64,000 nucleotides of DNA from Clusia tigrina (Eukaryota; Arthropoda; Insecta; Diptera; Clusiidae), in NCBI GenBank assembly GCA_920105625.2, contig OV050030.1:102765698-102829697 (forward strand), given 5' to 3'. The position numbers and the translations under genes were made by a program. This document shows positions 32,338-46,440 of the stretch, in pieces. Position 1 is the first letter of the stretch. Every line of letters starts with the position of its first letter. The notes under the pieces are model-generated. The model saw only the letters and a list, made by a program, of their open reading frames with translations, did not search any database and had not been told where the DNA came from.

Positions 32338-34383
32338 TTAAATTGTCTTATTAAAAGATGTTTCTATCTCGACTTCTTCGTGCTCAATACTTGATTGTCT
32401 GTGGGGCTCGGCAGGTTCTAATAGTTCTATAACTTCACTGGAAAAAATGTTGTGTGAAGTTTTCTTTAACGATATTTCACTACTTACTAGTGGGTCTGAA
32501 GTAAGAAGCAATCTTTGATAAATATCACGGTTGCATTCTTCCCTTTAAAATTTTCTTGAAAAATTCTGTCTGTATGACCGAAAATGTTTATTTCGTGCTT
32601 CTGCAGCCTCTTCCGACAATTGGCCGATTTTCAACAGTGCATTATCTATGATGGTCGCCCCATGTAATAGTAATTTATGCATTGTTGGAGTCATGGGATG
32701 CCATCCGTATAATTCCACATACATTTGCGCTGTGTTGAAGGCATATTCTTCGAATTTTGTTGTATTTATTTTGTGTCCACTTGAAATCGCCTCTAATAAG
32801 ATTTTAAATTTGTGTATTAATTCGTGGTTAATGCCTGTTATGTCCGCCACTAATTCTGTGTTTTCAAAAAATCTCCTACTCGTATTGCCATCATTGGCAT
32901 TACCAAAATTGGCTTTAGGCATGTCCACCAACAGTTGCCCAGTTTCTAAGCGGAATCTTTCTTGGAATTCTTTTTTCCTTTCTTCTTCTAATGCTTTCTC
33001 TTCCTCGGTCCTTTTCTTTCCATATTTCTTCACGGGCAATTTATATGCCAAATGCAGAATGCTTTAAAAAATACGTATTTTTGCGTGCAATACCGAAATG
33101 CCAAACTCAAGAGCATCGGGACTTATCTCGTTCTTTTTGCTTAAATTATTGAAATCTTTGGAAGTGGCGCCACATATATAGCATCGGCTAGTTGAGGTCG
33201 TGTTGGTTACAGCATTGCAAACTTTGCCATCAATCATGGTCATCTTTAAAATGTGATTATAAGCAAATTCTTTTCCATCAATATTTACTTTTGTAGGAGT
33301 GAGGTTCTTAATTTCATTTTGCACATACCTTATTTCCTCTTTTGTTACATCTGTAGTTTCTTTCACATACCGAAATCTGATGGGGCGGCAAAATCGTGGT
33401 GATGATGGTGTTGGGTTTTGCCACAACACTTTATTGTTTTCTTTACCACAAATAATTTGAAGTGGGACAAAAGAACTCAAAAATATACTAGCATCGGATT
33501 CGGCGTCTTCCGAGAATTTTTGTTTGTACCGTGCTTATTGTGACCCGTCACACCCCCATTTATAAATGATCGTTAATGAATTTCTTTCAATTTCGTTAAG
33601 GGTTGATAACACTTCTTCCAGGTAGATTGATAATGGTTGAATAGTATGACCCATTAGGCATTGTAAATTAATTTCTGCGCAGGTAGCCGTTACTCGCAAT
33701 GCCGTCTTTGGTGGGTAGCATTCTTGTTTTGCTTTCAACAAAAAGTCGTAACAAGGGTAATGCTTTGGGTTAGTTGCCCTTATTATTTCATATTGTCGTC
33801 TTGTTAGATCAGCTTCTACGAACATTTTGAGTGCTTGGAACGGGGTCAAAGGAGCAATTGTTTCATTGGTCTTGGAATAGGCTTTTCTATATTTACTAGC
33901 CTTTGTTGGTGAATTTCGTATATCTTTGAGCACTTTTGAGGCATTTCTTTTTCCCTTCGTTTGCAATATGACTTGTGCGGCATGTATAATCATTTCATCA
34001 TTAACATTTGATCGAATTTCCTCAGTTTTTCTTCTCTTGCTTCGTTCACTCGAATCCGAAAATGATTTGCTCGGACGACCTGGTTGATTAAGCGAATGCA
34101 CTGGTATTTCAAAAGTGCCTTCCAGCCACTTCTGGTTGTTTTTCATAAAAACTTCTTCAACTTTATGAGCTTTTAGCCATCTCTGTTTAAATTCGTGTTT
34201 GATGTAGGAAAATTTATGCTTAAGGCTCTTTTTTCTTTCCACAGTGTCTCCGCAAGACAATAGCAAGTGGTTTTCTAAAAACTCCAATTTATCATCCATA
34301 CTTGGCAAATTTTGTAGTTGCATTTGCTCAAACACACATTTACGGGTCACTATTTTCAACCCCGTCGAACTAGGTATCTCCAT
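32338..34383 (-). pseudogene. Transib transposase, RAG1-core-like, three nonsense codons
   Basis: A single 681-codon frame starts at ATG 34383 and ends at TAA 32338-32340, interrupted only by TAA at 33535-33537, 33064-33066 and 32545-32547. The protein cuts and pastes the element by a DDE reaction. First Asp: YKWGCDGS (codon 33547-33549, like RAG1 D600). Then VPLQI, SPRFCRPIRF and the second Asp in MTMIDGKVCNA (33229-33231, like D708), followed by a CYICGAT zinc pair as in RAG1. MTPTMHKLLLHG and LSEEAAEARNKHFR hold the Glu (32611-32613, like E962). The N-terminal 280 residues are basic, with RPSKSF resembling a DNA-binding hook. No frameshift is seen. Confidence 0.93.
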
Positions 34384-34954
34384 AACTAAAAAAAAAAAAA
34401 CATAAAATTAAAAAAAATGGTTTTTTTAATTTTTTTAACAAAATACTTTGAACTGCTTTGTCTTTAAGGAATAAGCGGGATTCTGCGGCTCTTGTTTTTT
34501 TTTATAGAAAAGCTGAATGTGTAACGTATTCAATAAACAAAAAAATATGATCCGGACGAATCCTGATCCATAACAAAATTGCTTTTGAAATTAAAAAAAT
34601 TACATTTTTTATGTGAAAAAGAGGGTATGTTCAACTACCGAAAAATATAACGAAAGTTAAAAATAAAAGTTAAAACTATTATTTATTTAATAGAAGCTTA
34701 CTTGAGCTATGGGAATCACTTTCACTTTCACTTCACTACACAACTTAAAATAAACATACATGCGTATTGCGAAATTTGATATAATTTGGGCACCCAAATA
34801 GAAATACGTATCAAGTCAACGATCAAATTGCGTCTAACTGCACGGAAGCGGTAACGTATGGTTGTTGAAAAAAAGGGTGGGGGGTAATTCGCGGAAGTGT
34901 TTACTATACGTAGACGTCAATATTTTGTGCCTACTACGTATTTAAGATTTTGAC
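34384..34954. other. Transib 5' untranslated region
   Basis: About 570 bases between the transposase start and the right TIR are AT-rich and have no ORF of note. Presumably they hold the transposase promoter; no clear TATA box or initiator could be assigned. Confidence 0.6.
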
Positions 34955-34990
34955 TTTTGGCCGCCTAAATACTTCAAATCGACCACTGTG
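34955..34990 (-). repeat. Transib right TIR, 23-RSS-like
   Basis: Inverted copy of the left TIR with one mismatch (A to G at position 19). The nonamer-like block after the 23-base spacer reads CCAAAAGTC (34952-34960, minus), 6 of 9 matches to ACAAAAACC. Confidence 0.95.
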
Positions 34991-35221
34991 CAACGTCTTT
35001 ACACGGATATTTTGAATCTGTATGTATACTTCTTTCTTTAGCTCATGTAAAATAAAAGTTTTTTAAAAATAAGTCAACACTGACATACTTATTGTAAAAT
35101 TATTTATCATTAAAATATATGTTATTACAAAATTAAAACTCTTTGTGAAATTTTGTTGAAATGTGGAAAAATGAAAGTATCTTCAGGGGAATGGACGAAT
35201 TTCGAGCACGGGTGATACTAG
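34991..35221 (+). other. Helitron-B 3' terminal piece
   Basis: After the Transib TSD a short stretch (LYTDILNLYVYFF) may continue the helicase frame. The piece ends ACGGGTGATACTAGT; CTAG at 35218-35221 followed by T fits a Helitron terminus, and a GC-rich motif (GAGCACGGGT) precedes it as in Helitron-A. The assignment of the end is an inference. Confidence 0.5.
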
Positions 35222-35222
35222 T

Positions 35223-36960
<1,738 letters not shown>

Positions 36961-37012
36961 CCACAGAAGATTTTAGTTCTTACAATACATATAAATATAC
37001 ATTAGCATATAC

Positions 37013-37105
<93 letters not shown>
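37013..37105. repeat. (TA)n microsatellite with TG end
   Basis: About 75 bases of TA followed by GTGTGTG. The left border ACATATAAATATATAT resembles the border of the 35.3-kb tract. Confidence 0.97.
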
Positions 37106-37106
<1 letters not shown>

Positions 37107-37340
37107 ATATATTTATCTTCCATACATAATAAACGGGGTAAAATAATAGAAGAACTAATTTGTTCTCTAGACCTAACTGTCTTAAATAATAAATCTCCGA
37201 CGCATTTTTCCTCACACAAAACATTTACTAATGTAGATATCACGGCATCTTCAACTAGTTTTGTCCACTCTTTTCTTGGAAAAATTTGGATAATCTCTGT
37301 GGCAGCGACCACTACCCAATCGTTTTTTATCTAAACTGTG
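37106..37340 (+). pseudogene. I-like LINE endonuclease C-terminal fragment
   Basis: RGKIIEELICSLDLTVLNNK followed by PTHFSSHKTFTNVDITASS is the C-terminal part of a LINE apurinic-type endonuclease (the N-x-x-P-T-H and S-x-I-D region). The final SDH motif would fall near 37310, where DHYPIV can be read in another frame (CGSDHYPI). N-terminal catalytic motifs are missing. Confidence 0.75.
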
Positions 37341-37344
37341 ACAG

Positions 37345-38910
37345 GACAAATAAGTCTGCGCACAGCCCTAGATTCATAACTGATAAAGATGACTGGGCAA
37401 AATACAAATTGTTGTGAGACGAACTAAATCGACTCCACCTCCCTAGCCGTAACATAAACAAAGAAGCTGCTTTAGTTAGAAAGGTTATTCTGACTGCAGC
37501 TAATTTATCCATCCCTCAAACTCGGCAATACTTTACAAAAAAATGTGCCCCTGGTAGAATAAGGAGCTCGCTGAGCTGCGTACAATAAAGCAAGATGCAT
37601 GGTACATCTTTAAACACGTTCGGCCCAACCTCATGGTATATAAAGCAGCTAATGCAGCAGCTAAAAAAGAAAGCTTGATGAAGATCACTAGTTCCATCAA
37701 TCCGTCATTTTCTCCGAAAGAAATATGGAACAATATTAAAAAGCTGTCCAGATCTTCTAGGCATTTTACTATTCCACAGCTTATCATAAATAAAAAGCCT
37801 ATTTTATGTGGTAACGAAATTGCAAATTATTTTGCAATTATTTTGTTCTGATTATTCCAACAATCAAAATTTTCCTCATGACTTTGTTGTTCATAAGTCT
37901 AGGCTATTGCACGAAAAGTTTTGTCCCCCAAACAATTTCTGTAGCTCGGCAAGAGAAATTGATAGTCCTATCACTATGCAAGAGTTTGGAAACTTTGTTA
38001 ATAACGCCAAGGGCTCTTCTCCTTGCCATGATCGGATCTTATGTAATGATAAAAAACTGACCTAGCTACATTTTTTCTTCTGGTATCTTTCCTCAAAGTT
38101 GGAAATGTGCTATTATATCTCCGATTCCTAAGTCCAATAAACCCGCGGAGAATCCGTCCAACTTTCGCCCGATTTCCCTACTTCCCTGTAACAGCAAGGT
38201 ACTGGAGAATATAATTGCCTACAGATTGATGTGGTTCACATGTAAGCATTAGCTTTTAAGTTTCAATCAAGTTGCCTTCAAAAAGGGTCATAGCACCATT
38301 TTCTCACTCTTATCTTTTGAGCATCTCTCTTCGAATTGTCTATCTAGTAGAAAGCATGTCACAGCAGTTTACCTAGACTTTGAAAAAGCGTTTGATCGTA
38401 TTGGAGCACATATTGTTCTAAGGCAGTTACAAAAAGGAGAGTTGGCCCTAAAATATACAACTTAATTAAAAATTTTCTTACAAATCGAAGATTTATGGTT
38501 AAAATTAATGGTTTTTTTTCTGACGAATGTGATTTACAAAATGGTATTCCTCAAGGTTCGCCTCTTTCGGTTGTTTTATTTATAATTGCTTTCGATGAAA
38601 TCAGTAAAATTATAGATAAGTTCAATGTAACCCACAGTATTTACGGAGACGACGTGCTGATATTTACTAAAGAAGATAATTTGGTAAATGTTAGAACTAT
38701 TTTTAATAAAATCCTTGATGACATTTCTGTATGGTCGCTTCAATCAAGAGCGATTATTGCATATGAGAAATGTAATATCCTGCATATTTGTAGGAAAAAT
38801 TATTATTAAAATTGTTAACCAAATGAAAATATTAGGGGTTTTCTTTGACTGTAAATACACCTTTAAATTTCATTGCAATTATATTAGAAATAAGTTGGTC
38901 AAACGCCTTA
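37345..38910 (+). pseudogene. I-like LINE reverse transcriptase
   Basis: The EN-RT linker (KAANAAAKKESLMKITSSIN, FSPKEIWNNIKKL) leads into RT pieces in several frames: WKCAIISPIPKSNKP, NFRPISLLPCNSKVLENII, VTAVYLDFEKAFDRI, NGIPQGSPLSVVLFIIAFDE and SIYGDDVLIFT, with the catalytic box as YGDD rather than YADD. MKILGVFFDCKYTFKFHCN is the thumb region. At least five frameshifts or stops are present. The last codons lie at the LOA insertion site (TSD TCAAACGCCTTA). Confidence 0.82.
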
Positions 38911-38937
38911 GGTAGGTAGGTAGGTAGGGCAGACGCA

Positions 38938-39760
38938 TCACCAATAACCAGTGATGCCACTTAGACCACCAGTTGGGTCCGTTGTGAGTCGCGGATGCGA
39001 GGCTTCCCCCTCCAGATTGAACCACCCTGAGCCTTTTACAAAGCGAAGAAGGTTGTTAAGACCTGACTGACATAGACCATCTATACTTGTTAAGAAGTGG
39101 GATCCTAACAAACGCTCCATATTTCTGGCAAAGGTTTGACATGTACAGAAGAGATGCTGGACCGTTTCCAGCTCCTCCTCGTTCCTGCAGCTGCGGCCGA
39201 TATCATATGTATAAACTCCCATTCTTCTTGCATAAATTCCTATTAGACAATGTCCCGTGACGGCTCCTATTAAAGTCCTGATTTGTAGTCTATTGAGTCT
39301 TATGATATTCCTAGATAGACGCAGATTTAGCCCCGGCCATGTTTGCCTGGCGATTTCACAGGTAGTGGCACAGATCAACCTTTGATTGGTGGAATTAATT
39401 AGTGACTCTCTTATGAGAAGCTTACCAGTCGCAAGAGGTACACCCATATGCCTACCGACATTTGGCATACAAGTGCCATCTCTCGCAAGTTGATCAGCCT
39501 TGCAGTTCCCTGGTATATCCCTATGTCCTGGCACCCAGCACAAATGGATATGGAATTTTTTAGCCATCTCATTTAGAGACCGGCGACAGTCTAAGACACT
39601 CCTCAATGTTATTTGGAATGCATTCAAAGCCCTTAGTGATGCTTGGCTGTCTGATAAAATTCAGATATCCTTGACGGTTACCTCGTTTACCCTCAGCCAA
39701 TTCAAAGCTTCGTGAATAGGGGTTATTTCCGCTTGAAAAACACTGCACTTCATTCACTGA
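38938..39760 (-). pseudogene. LOA-like RNase H (copy B)
   Basis: The open frame 39627-38938 (229 codons) includes IHLCWVPGHRDIPGNCKADQ and LAREGT-type sequence (LARDGTCMP), the C-terminal His/Asp part of RNase H. It is followed by the tail domain with HCLIGIYARRMGV, CRNEEELETVQHLFCTCQTF, a Cys/His-rich block seen after RNase H in such elements. The N-terminal DxSx part (KICTDGAKMN-like) is upstream in other frames near 39800. A stop near 39628 separates the pieces. Confidence 0.8.
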
Positions 39761-39995
39761 TTGAGGGCATTTCCCAATAGACTCCTGATCCTACACCCAC
39801 ATTCATTTTTGCTCCGTCTGTGCATATCTTGATGGGAGTATCTGGTGATGAATCCCCCTCGAGCCATTCCTCTCTGGAAGGAATTCTGACCCAAAAATTC
39901 CTTTCAAAACAGAGGGAAGAAGGAAGGTAATCAATGTCACTGTTTATGTCCGTGTAGGATTCTAATATGATCGCATGTCCATACGGAACAGCTTT

Positions 39996-40980
39996 TCATT
40001 GTGAGCTCGCCTTGAGCCGAATGGCGGAGCATGCTGCTAAATATTTGCAGAAGAGATCTAAGGGTGGCAGATGTAGTATGATATCCAATGCCAAGGTTGG
40101 CGTGGTTTTCATGGTGCCACTTATTGCTAATTCTGCTGATCTCTGTGCCTTACCGAGTGTTTCGTGGTAGGTCCTCTTCTGTATTGCAGTCCACCAGACC
40201 ACATTTCCATATAGGAGAATAGGCCTAACAACCGCAGTGAAAACCAATTAAGCTACCCTGGGCTTTATTCCCCAGGTTTTACCTATAGCTCTTTTGCAGG
40301 CATAAGAAGCCACCCCAGCTTTCCTAGCTCTTTATATTGTGTTTGACTTCCAAGTAAGCTTTCTATTGATTATAAGACCCAAGTATTTCGTCTCTTTTGA
40401 AATCCCTAGAGCTTTAGCCTTAAGAGTCATTGGGTCTAATTGAGGGATTTTATGTTTCCTAGTAAACAGAATGACCTTAGTCTTATCCGGATTTACTCCA
40501 AGACCACAGTCCACCGCCCACTTTGAAAGAATATCTAGAGCATTTTGCAACAAATCTCTCAGTGTAGATATGAATTTTCCAGAGACAGCTATGAGAACAT
40601 CATCGGCATAAGCCACCACCTTACATCCCACCGCTTCTAATCTTATCAGGAGTTTGTTAACAACTGTGTTCCATAGAAACGGTGAGACTACACCTCCCTC
40701 AGGTGTACCCCTGCTCACCAACTTACGTAGGACCGATTCTCCTAGATTCGCCTCAATGATTCTGCTATTCAGCATTTTACCTACCAGGCCCGTTTCCACA
40801 CCAAGTTCAGTAAGTGATGCAGTGATGGCCTCCCCTTTGACATTATTAAAGGCCCCCTCAATATCAAGAAAGGCAGCCAGAGTAAATTCCTGCTTGTGCA
40901 ATGACCCTTCTGCAATGGCAATAAGGTTATGTAGAGCTGTCTCCACAGATTTCCCCTTTGTATAGGCATGTTGAGCCGAT
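39996..40980 (-). pseudogene. LOA-like reverse transcriptase (copy B)
   Basis: The frame 40946-40332 has 204 codons: FTLAAFLDIEGAFNNVKGEA, LVSRGTPEGGVVSPFLWNTV, VVAYADDVLIAVSGKF (catalytic), CGLGVNPDKTKVILFTRKHK and ETKYLGLIINRKLTWKSN. Downstream pieces (40247-39996: RPILLYGNVVWWTAIQKRTY) form the thumb. The fingers are missing because of 5' truncation. One frame break occurs at about 40330. Confidence 0.85.
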
Positions 40981-41050
40981 GAGATTATTGTCTATAGTTA
41001 AGCTTAAGTGGATTTCTATCACTCTCTCTAAAGTCTTCAAAAGAAAAGAT

Positions 41051-41084
<34 letters not shown>

Positions 41085-41104
41085 TGAGATGATCAAACGC
41101 CTTA

Positions 41105-42163
<1,059 letters not shown>

Positions 42164-42295
42164 TCAACTTGACTTTGACATTTACTCAAAATAATCTCGA
42201 GAAATTTAACAGTTCGTTTAACAAATTATACCTATATGAAATATAATTCAAAAAGTAAACACTAAAAATATAAACATAAACATATACATAAAGCT

Positions 42296-43801
42296 ATGAG
42301 TGTCGCTCACTCTCCTCATAGAGAGCGTCGGCACTCGGTGCATATACCCGTTGCACCAAGCAATAACACTACAACAATACAATACGCCATATTATCGGCA
42401 ACAACAATGCCACTAGCAGAGTCATCATCTGTGTCAGTAGCAGCGTCGGCAACAGCAGCGACCTCAACAGAAAAGTCGATCCCAGCATCTGTCGCTACAG
42501 GAAAGAGCGCGATGACTTTCGTCGAAACAACAACGAAGGCAAGGCAGCCCAGCATAGCGTCGTCACCAAACTCAGCAGCAGTAAGGAGTACAGCAACAAT
42601 GCCTCTGCAGGCGGTAATAAACGGTGAGGTAAAGAAAATAAAAAAAGTGGTGATAAGTCCACAAAAGGTCATGGGCGTCGCCAAAAGGGCAAACACAACA
42701 AACTCAGGTGCTCCTCTGGAGAATAACAGATTTGCACTTCTTAGTGTAGAGAATTCTACTAATAAATCGAAAGGTGAACCTGTAGTCAGTAACGCCAGAC
42801 CGCCACCAATTTACCTGTGCGAGCGTAGTTCTCTAATCAATTAGTATTGAACATCGCAAATATTATAGGCACAAATAATTTTCACATTGTGCCTCTTAGA
42901 AAAGGTGGTATTGAGGAGACAAAGATACAGGCATATAGTGAAAAGCACTATCGTGATATTATAAATTTTATAACGTGGAACAAGAAAAATGATTATTCCT
43001 ATCAGCTAAAGAGCTCAAAAAGGCCTTGTTATTGTTTTGAAAGGAATCGAAGCCACAGTAGATTCTGGCGATATTAAAGAGGCTCTTGAAGAGCAAGAAT
43101 TCCCCGTTAAGGTTGTGATAAATATTGTGAATAGAAATAAGGTTCTACAACCTATATTTAAAGTTGAACTGCTCTCCAACTCAACCCAGCTTAAAAAGAA
43201 CGAGATGCACCCAATATATAACCTAAGATATCTTTTACACCGCAGAATTACGGTTGAAGAACCGCACAAACGTAACGGCCCAATACAATGTATGAATTGT
43301 CAAGAATTCGGCCACTCTAAATCGTACTGCACTCTGCGCAGTGTTTGTGTAGTTTGCGGTGATCTCCACCCTACAAGTACTTGCACCTTAGCTAAAACTG
43401 ACACATCCGCAAAGAAATGTAGTAACTGTGGTGGTAGCCACACGGCAAATTACAGAGGTTGCCCGGTATATAAAGATCTAAAATCAAAACTGTCGCAGAG
43501 TATACAATTAAAACGTAACTTATCCCCAAATCCTATTTATATCCAGCCTGCCACCTCAAATCCTCAGATAGGTGACCCTATTATGCAAAAACCTTATTCT
43601 GGTCAAGCAACCTACGCAAGTGTTCTGCAGGGTAACGTACGGCAAGTTAACAATAATAATGCATCTAATAGTGGAGTAGAAGCCATGATCCTAAATCTTA
43701 CTCAGTGTATGACTCAATTCATGTCTATAGTGCAAAATATGCTACAAGATTTAATTAAAGCTCAAAATCAGCTGATCCAAACTCTTGTAAATAAAAAATG
43801 A
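42296..43801 (+). pseudogene. Jockey ORF1 (gag-like, zinc knuckles)
   Basis: RNA-binding ORF1. The N-terminal 180 residues are low complexity, Ala/Thr/Ser-rich, ending RFALLSVENS. A stop TAG near 42842 and frame changes near 43030 split the gene. The piece 42847-43077 holds NFHIVPLRKGG and YSYQLKSSKRP; 43037-43801 continues the PRE_C2HC domain (KGIEATVDSGDIKEALEEQE, VVINIVNRNKVLQPIFKVEL) and three knuckles: CMNCQEFGHSKSYC, CVVCGDLHPTSTC and CSNCGGSHTANYRGC. ORF2 starts 4 bases before the ORF1 stop (ATGAG overlap at 43798), typical translational coupling. Confidence 0.87.
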
Positions 43802-46440
43802 GTTTGTTAAAAATATGTTTATGGAACGCAAACGGTGTTAACCAGCATAAACTAGCCCTTAATAAGTTTCTACATGACCACGAAATTGATGTTATGCTTT
43901 TGTCTGAAACACATCTCACAAACAAATACAACTTTCATCTCCCAGGCTTCAAATTTTATAACACAAATCATCCTGATGGTAAACACATAGCGGTACGGCT
44001 ATTCTAATCAGAAATCGGCTTAAGCATCATCTTATGCAATCGCATTCGATGCAATGGATGCAAGCTACATCAGTATCTATTAAAAATCGTGGCAAAGACC
44101 TGACGCTTTCAGCTATATACTGCCCACCCCGTTTTACTATAACAGAAACTCAATTTAAAGAACTTTTTGATTCCCTTGGTGATAGATTTCTAGCTGGAGG
44201 TGATTATAATGCGAAACATAAACACTGGGCTCTCGCCTAATTAATCCAAAAGGCCGACAATTGTACAATGCAATAACTAACAGAAATAGTAAATACGATT
44301 TTGTCTCACCAGGACAGCCCACTTATTGGCCAACAGACCCAAAGAAAATTCCTGATCTTATTGATTTTGCTATTTCTAAAAATATAGATAGGACTTAGTA
44401 TCAGCGGAAGCCTGTGTCGATCTGTCCTCTGATCACTCGCCTGTAAAATTCAACCTTTATGAACAACCAGAATATACAAGCCCACAGTTTCGCCTAGGGA
44501 CCAACCAAACCGATTGGTTAAAATACAAAAAGTATATTAGTAGTCATATCTCTACAGGAGTTGAGGTAAAACATGCAGAAGATATAGATAATAATATTGA
44601 TATTTTCAACTCCATGCTAGCAACTGCAGCCGTAGTGGCAACGCCAAAAAATACTTCTAGAAAGTGCAAGTATGCCTGTACAAATAGCCAAATTGAAAAA
44701 CTTGTAGCACAGAAACGACGGCTGCGCCGAGAATGGCAGAAACATCGCTCACCCATCTCTAAATACAATCTTAAAGCAGCCGAAAGGGCGCTTAAAGATG
44801 CTCTTACAAAGGAGGAGGATAAAAACCTAAAAGAGTACCTGAAGAAGGTAACCCCAAATTCTACCGAAAGGTATTCCCTTTGGAAGGCATCTAAAAACTT
44901 TAAGCCTCCAATGGAAGGTGTAAAACCTATAAGAAACCCGTACGGCGCGTGGGCTCAAAGCGATCAAGAAAAAGCACTCTGCTTTGCACAACATCTATGC
45001 AACGTGTTCCAGCCGAATATGGCTACAAACTCCTTTGCACTGCCTGCCTTACCTTGCAGTACTGAGATTGCTCAGCCTATTAAAATTTCCCTTCCAGAAA
45101 TAGCCAAACAAATTAAACAACTGAATCCAAAAAAATCACCTGGATTCGATAATATTACCCCGAAAATGCTAAAACAGTTACAAGATTCTGCATCAGCATT
45201 TCTCTGTAAGCTTTTTAACGCAATCTTGGGCATCGGTTACTATCCGAATGCATGGAAGAAGTCTCAGATATGTATGATAGCTAAACCTGGAAAAGACGCA
45301 ACGCTACCGTCATCATATAGACCTATCAGCCTGTTGCCTTGCCTTTCCAAATTGTTTGAGAAACTACTATTAAATAAACTATCTGCTTTTCTTCATGAAC
45401 ATAGCATAATACCGCAACACCAATTCGGTTTTCGCGAAAAGCACAGCACTATTGAGCAAGTCAATCGAATTTCAAATGAAATAAGAAAAGCATTTGAGCT
45501 CGGGGAGTTTTGCTCTGCAATATTCCTTGACGTGGCTCAAGCATTTGATAAGGTATGGCATCAAGGACTGATGTTCAAAATCAAAAAGTTTCTCCCAAAA
45601 AGCTATCATAAAATTCTCGAGTCTTATTTATCCAATAGACGTTTCAGGGTAAAAGTAAACGAATTCATTTCCGAAGATTTCCCAATTTTAGCCGGTGTGC
45701 CCCAAGGTAGCGTTCTAGGCCCTACATTGTATGTAATATTCACATCTGATACTCCTATGAGTGAAAGCACGCTAATTTCAACATTTGCGGATGATACCGC
45801 CATACACAGTTACAATAAATGTTCGATGAAGGCGTCGAGAGCTCTACAAGAGCACTTAGTTAGGGTAGAAGAATGGTTAGGAATGTGGCGTATAAAAGTC
45901 AATGAGCAAAAAAGCAAACACGTAACATTCTCTTTGAGGCCTGGTACGTGTCCAGCCATTCGGCTCAATAATATTGAGATTCCACAAGCTAATGAAGTCA
46001 CCTATCTCGGCATTCATTTAGACAGGCGCTTAACTTGGCGTTTTTTTCAACTAAAATTTTAAATATGAAGTTGAAGGTCGCCAAGCTGCATTGGCTAATA
46101 AACCACAAATCTACCTTAAGCCTAGAATACAAAATCCTCCTATACAATGCAGTTATTAAGCCGATATGGTTGTACGGGATTCAACTGTGGGGTAATGCAC
46201 ATTGCCATAATTCAAAGGTTTCAGTCGAAGATACTTAGGTTAATAACAGGTGCTCCATGGTACATGCGTAACGATAATATTCACAAATACCTGAAAATAC
46301 CAACAGTTATCACAGAAATAAATGCTAGAAAGCAGATATACATAGCAAAACTGGAAAATCACCCGAATCCACTAGCTAAATCCCTCGCAAAACCGATAAG
46401 CCGATCCCGCCTGCAGAGAAGAGACCTTCCGGCCTTGTGA
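43798..46440 (+). pseudogene. Jockey ORF2 (endonuclease and reverse transcriptase)
   Basis: EN: ICLWNANGVNQHK, VMLLSETHLTNKYNF, then a shift near 43995, LTLSAIYCPPRFTITE, LAGGDYNAKHKHW, a shift, and LSSDHSP-like SDHSPVKF near 44435. RT is open from 44614 to 46062: FDNITPKMLKQLQ, SYRPISLLPCLSKLFEKLLL, HQFGFREKHSTIEQVNRISN, AIFLDVAQAFDKVWHQGLMF, AGVPQGSVLGPTLYVIF and STFADDTAIHS (catalytic). The C-terminus continues after a shift near 46040 with SLEYKILLYNAVIKPIWLYG. Length and order match Jockey. The RT alone looks intact; EN is broken by at least two shifts. Confidence 0.9.

Larger units (their letters stand above)
32163..34990 (-). mobile_element. Transib (RAG1-like) DNA transposon, complete with TIRs and TSD
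   Basis: A 2828-bp element bounded by 36-bp inverted repeats starting CACAGTGGTCG and flanked by CAACG on both sides (32158-32162 and 34991-34995). Five-base TSDs, with a known preference close to CGNCG, and CAC-starting TIRs define Transib, the transposon superfamily related to RAG1. The single gene (32338-34383, minus strand) encodes a RAG1-core-like transposase. It sits inside Helitron-B helicase sequence. TIRs differ at one position, indicating moderate age. Confidence 0.95.
8686..35221 (+). mobile_element. Helitron-B, shell of the nested insertions
   Basis: Five separated pieces of one plus-strand Helitron can be read in the correct order: 8686-9685, 15444-16341, 20378-21270, 31789-32162 and 34991-35221. 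Between them sit BEL, CR1, Gypsy-B (with a SINE) and Transib, each bounded by a target-site duplication. Joining the pieces after removing one TSD copy keeps the Helitron frame at the BEL and CR1 junctions. The 5' end is placed at 8686 (TCC) because Gypsy-A LTR homology stops there; the 3' end is placed at CTAG 35218-35221, preceded by GCACGGGTGATA. Both ends are inferences; the nested order is well supported. Confidence 0.75.
38911..41092 (-). mobile_element. LOA-like LINE copy B, 5' truncated, 12-bp TSD
   Basis: TCAAACGCCTTA occurs at 38899-38910 and 41093-41104. On the minus strand the RT is followed by RNase H, and the 3' tail consists of CTAC repeats (plus strand GGTAGGTAGGTAGG), also seen at copy D (51737). 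RT uses the LDIEGAFNN, GTPEGGVVSPFLWN and AYADDVLI motifs typical of RNase H-bearing LOA-type elements. The 5' side ends in a (GA)n tract at 41048-41086. Clade name is by motif recognition only. Confidence 0.82.

Noticed and set aside
41048..41086. (GA)n tract as a GAGA-factor regulatory site
   Set aside because: It lies at the 5' end of a truncated LINE, and no adjacent promoter or gene is visible.
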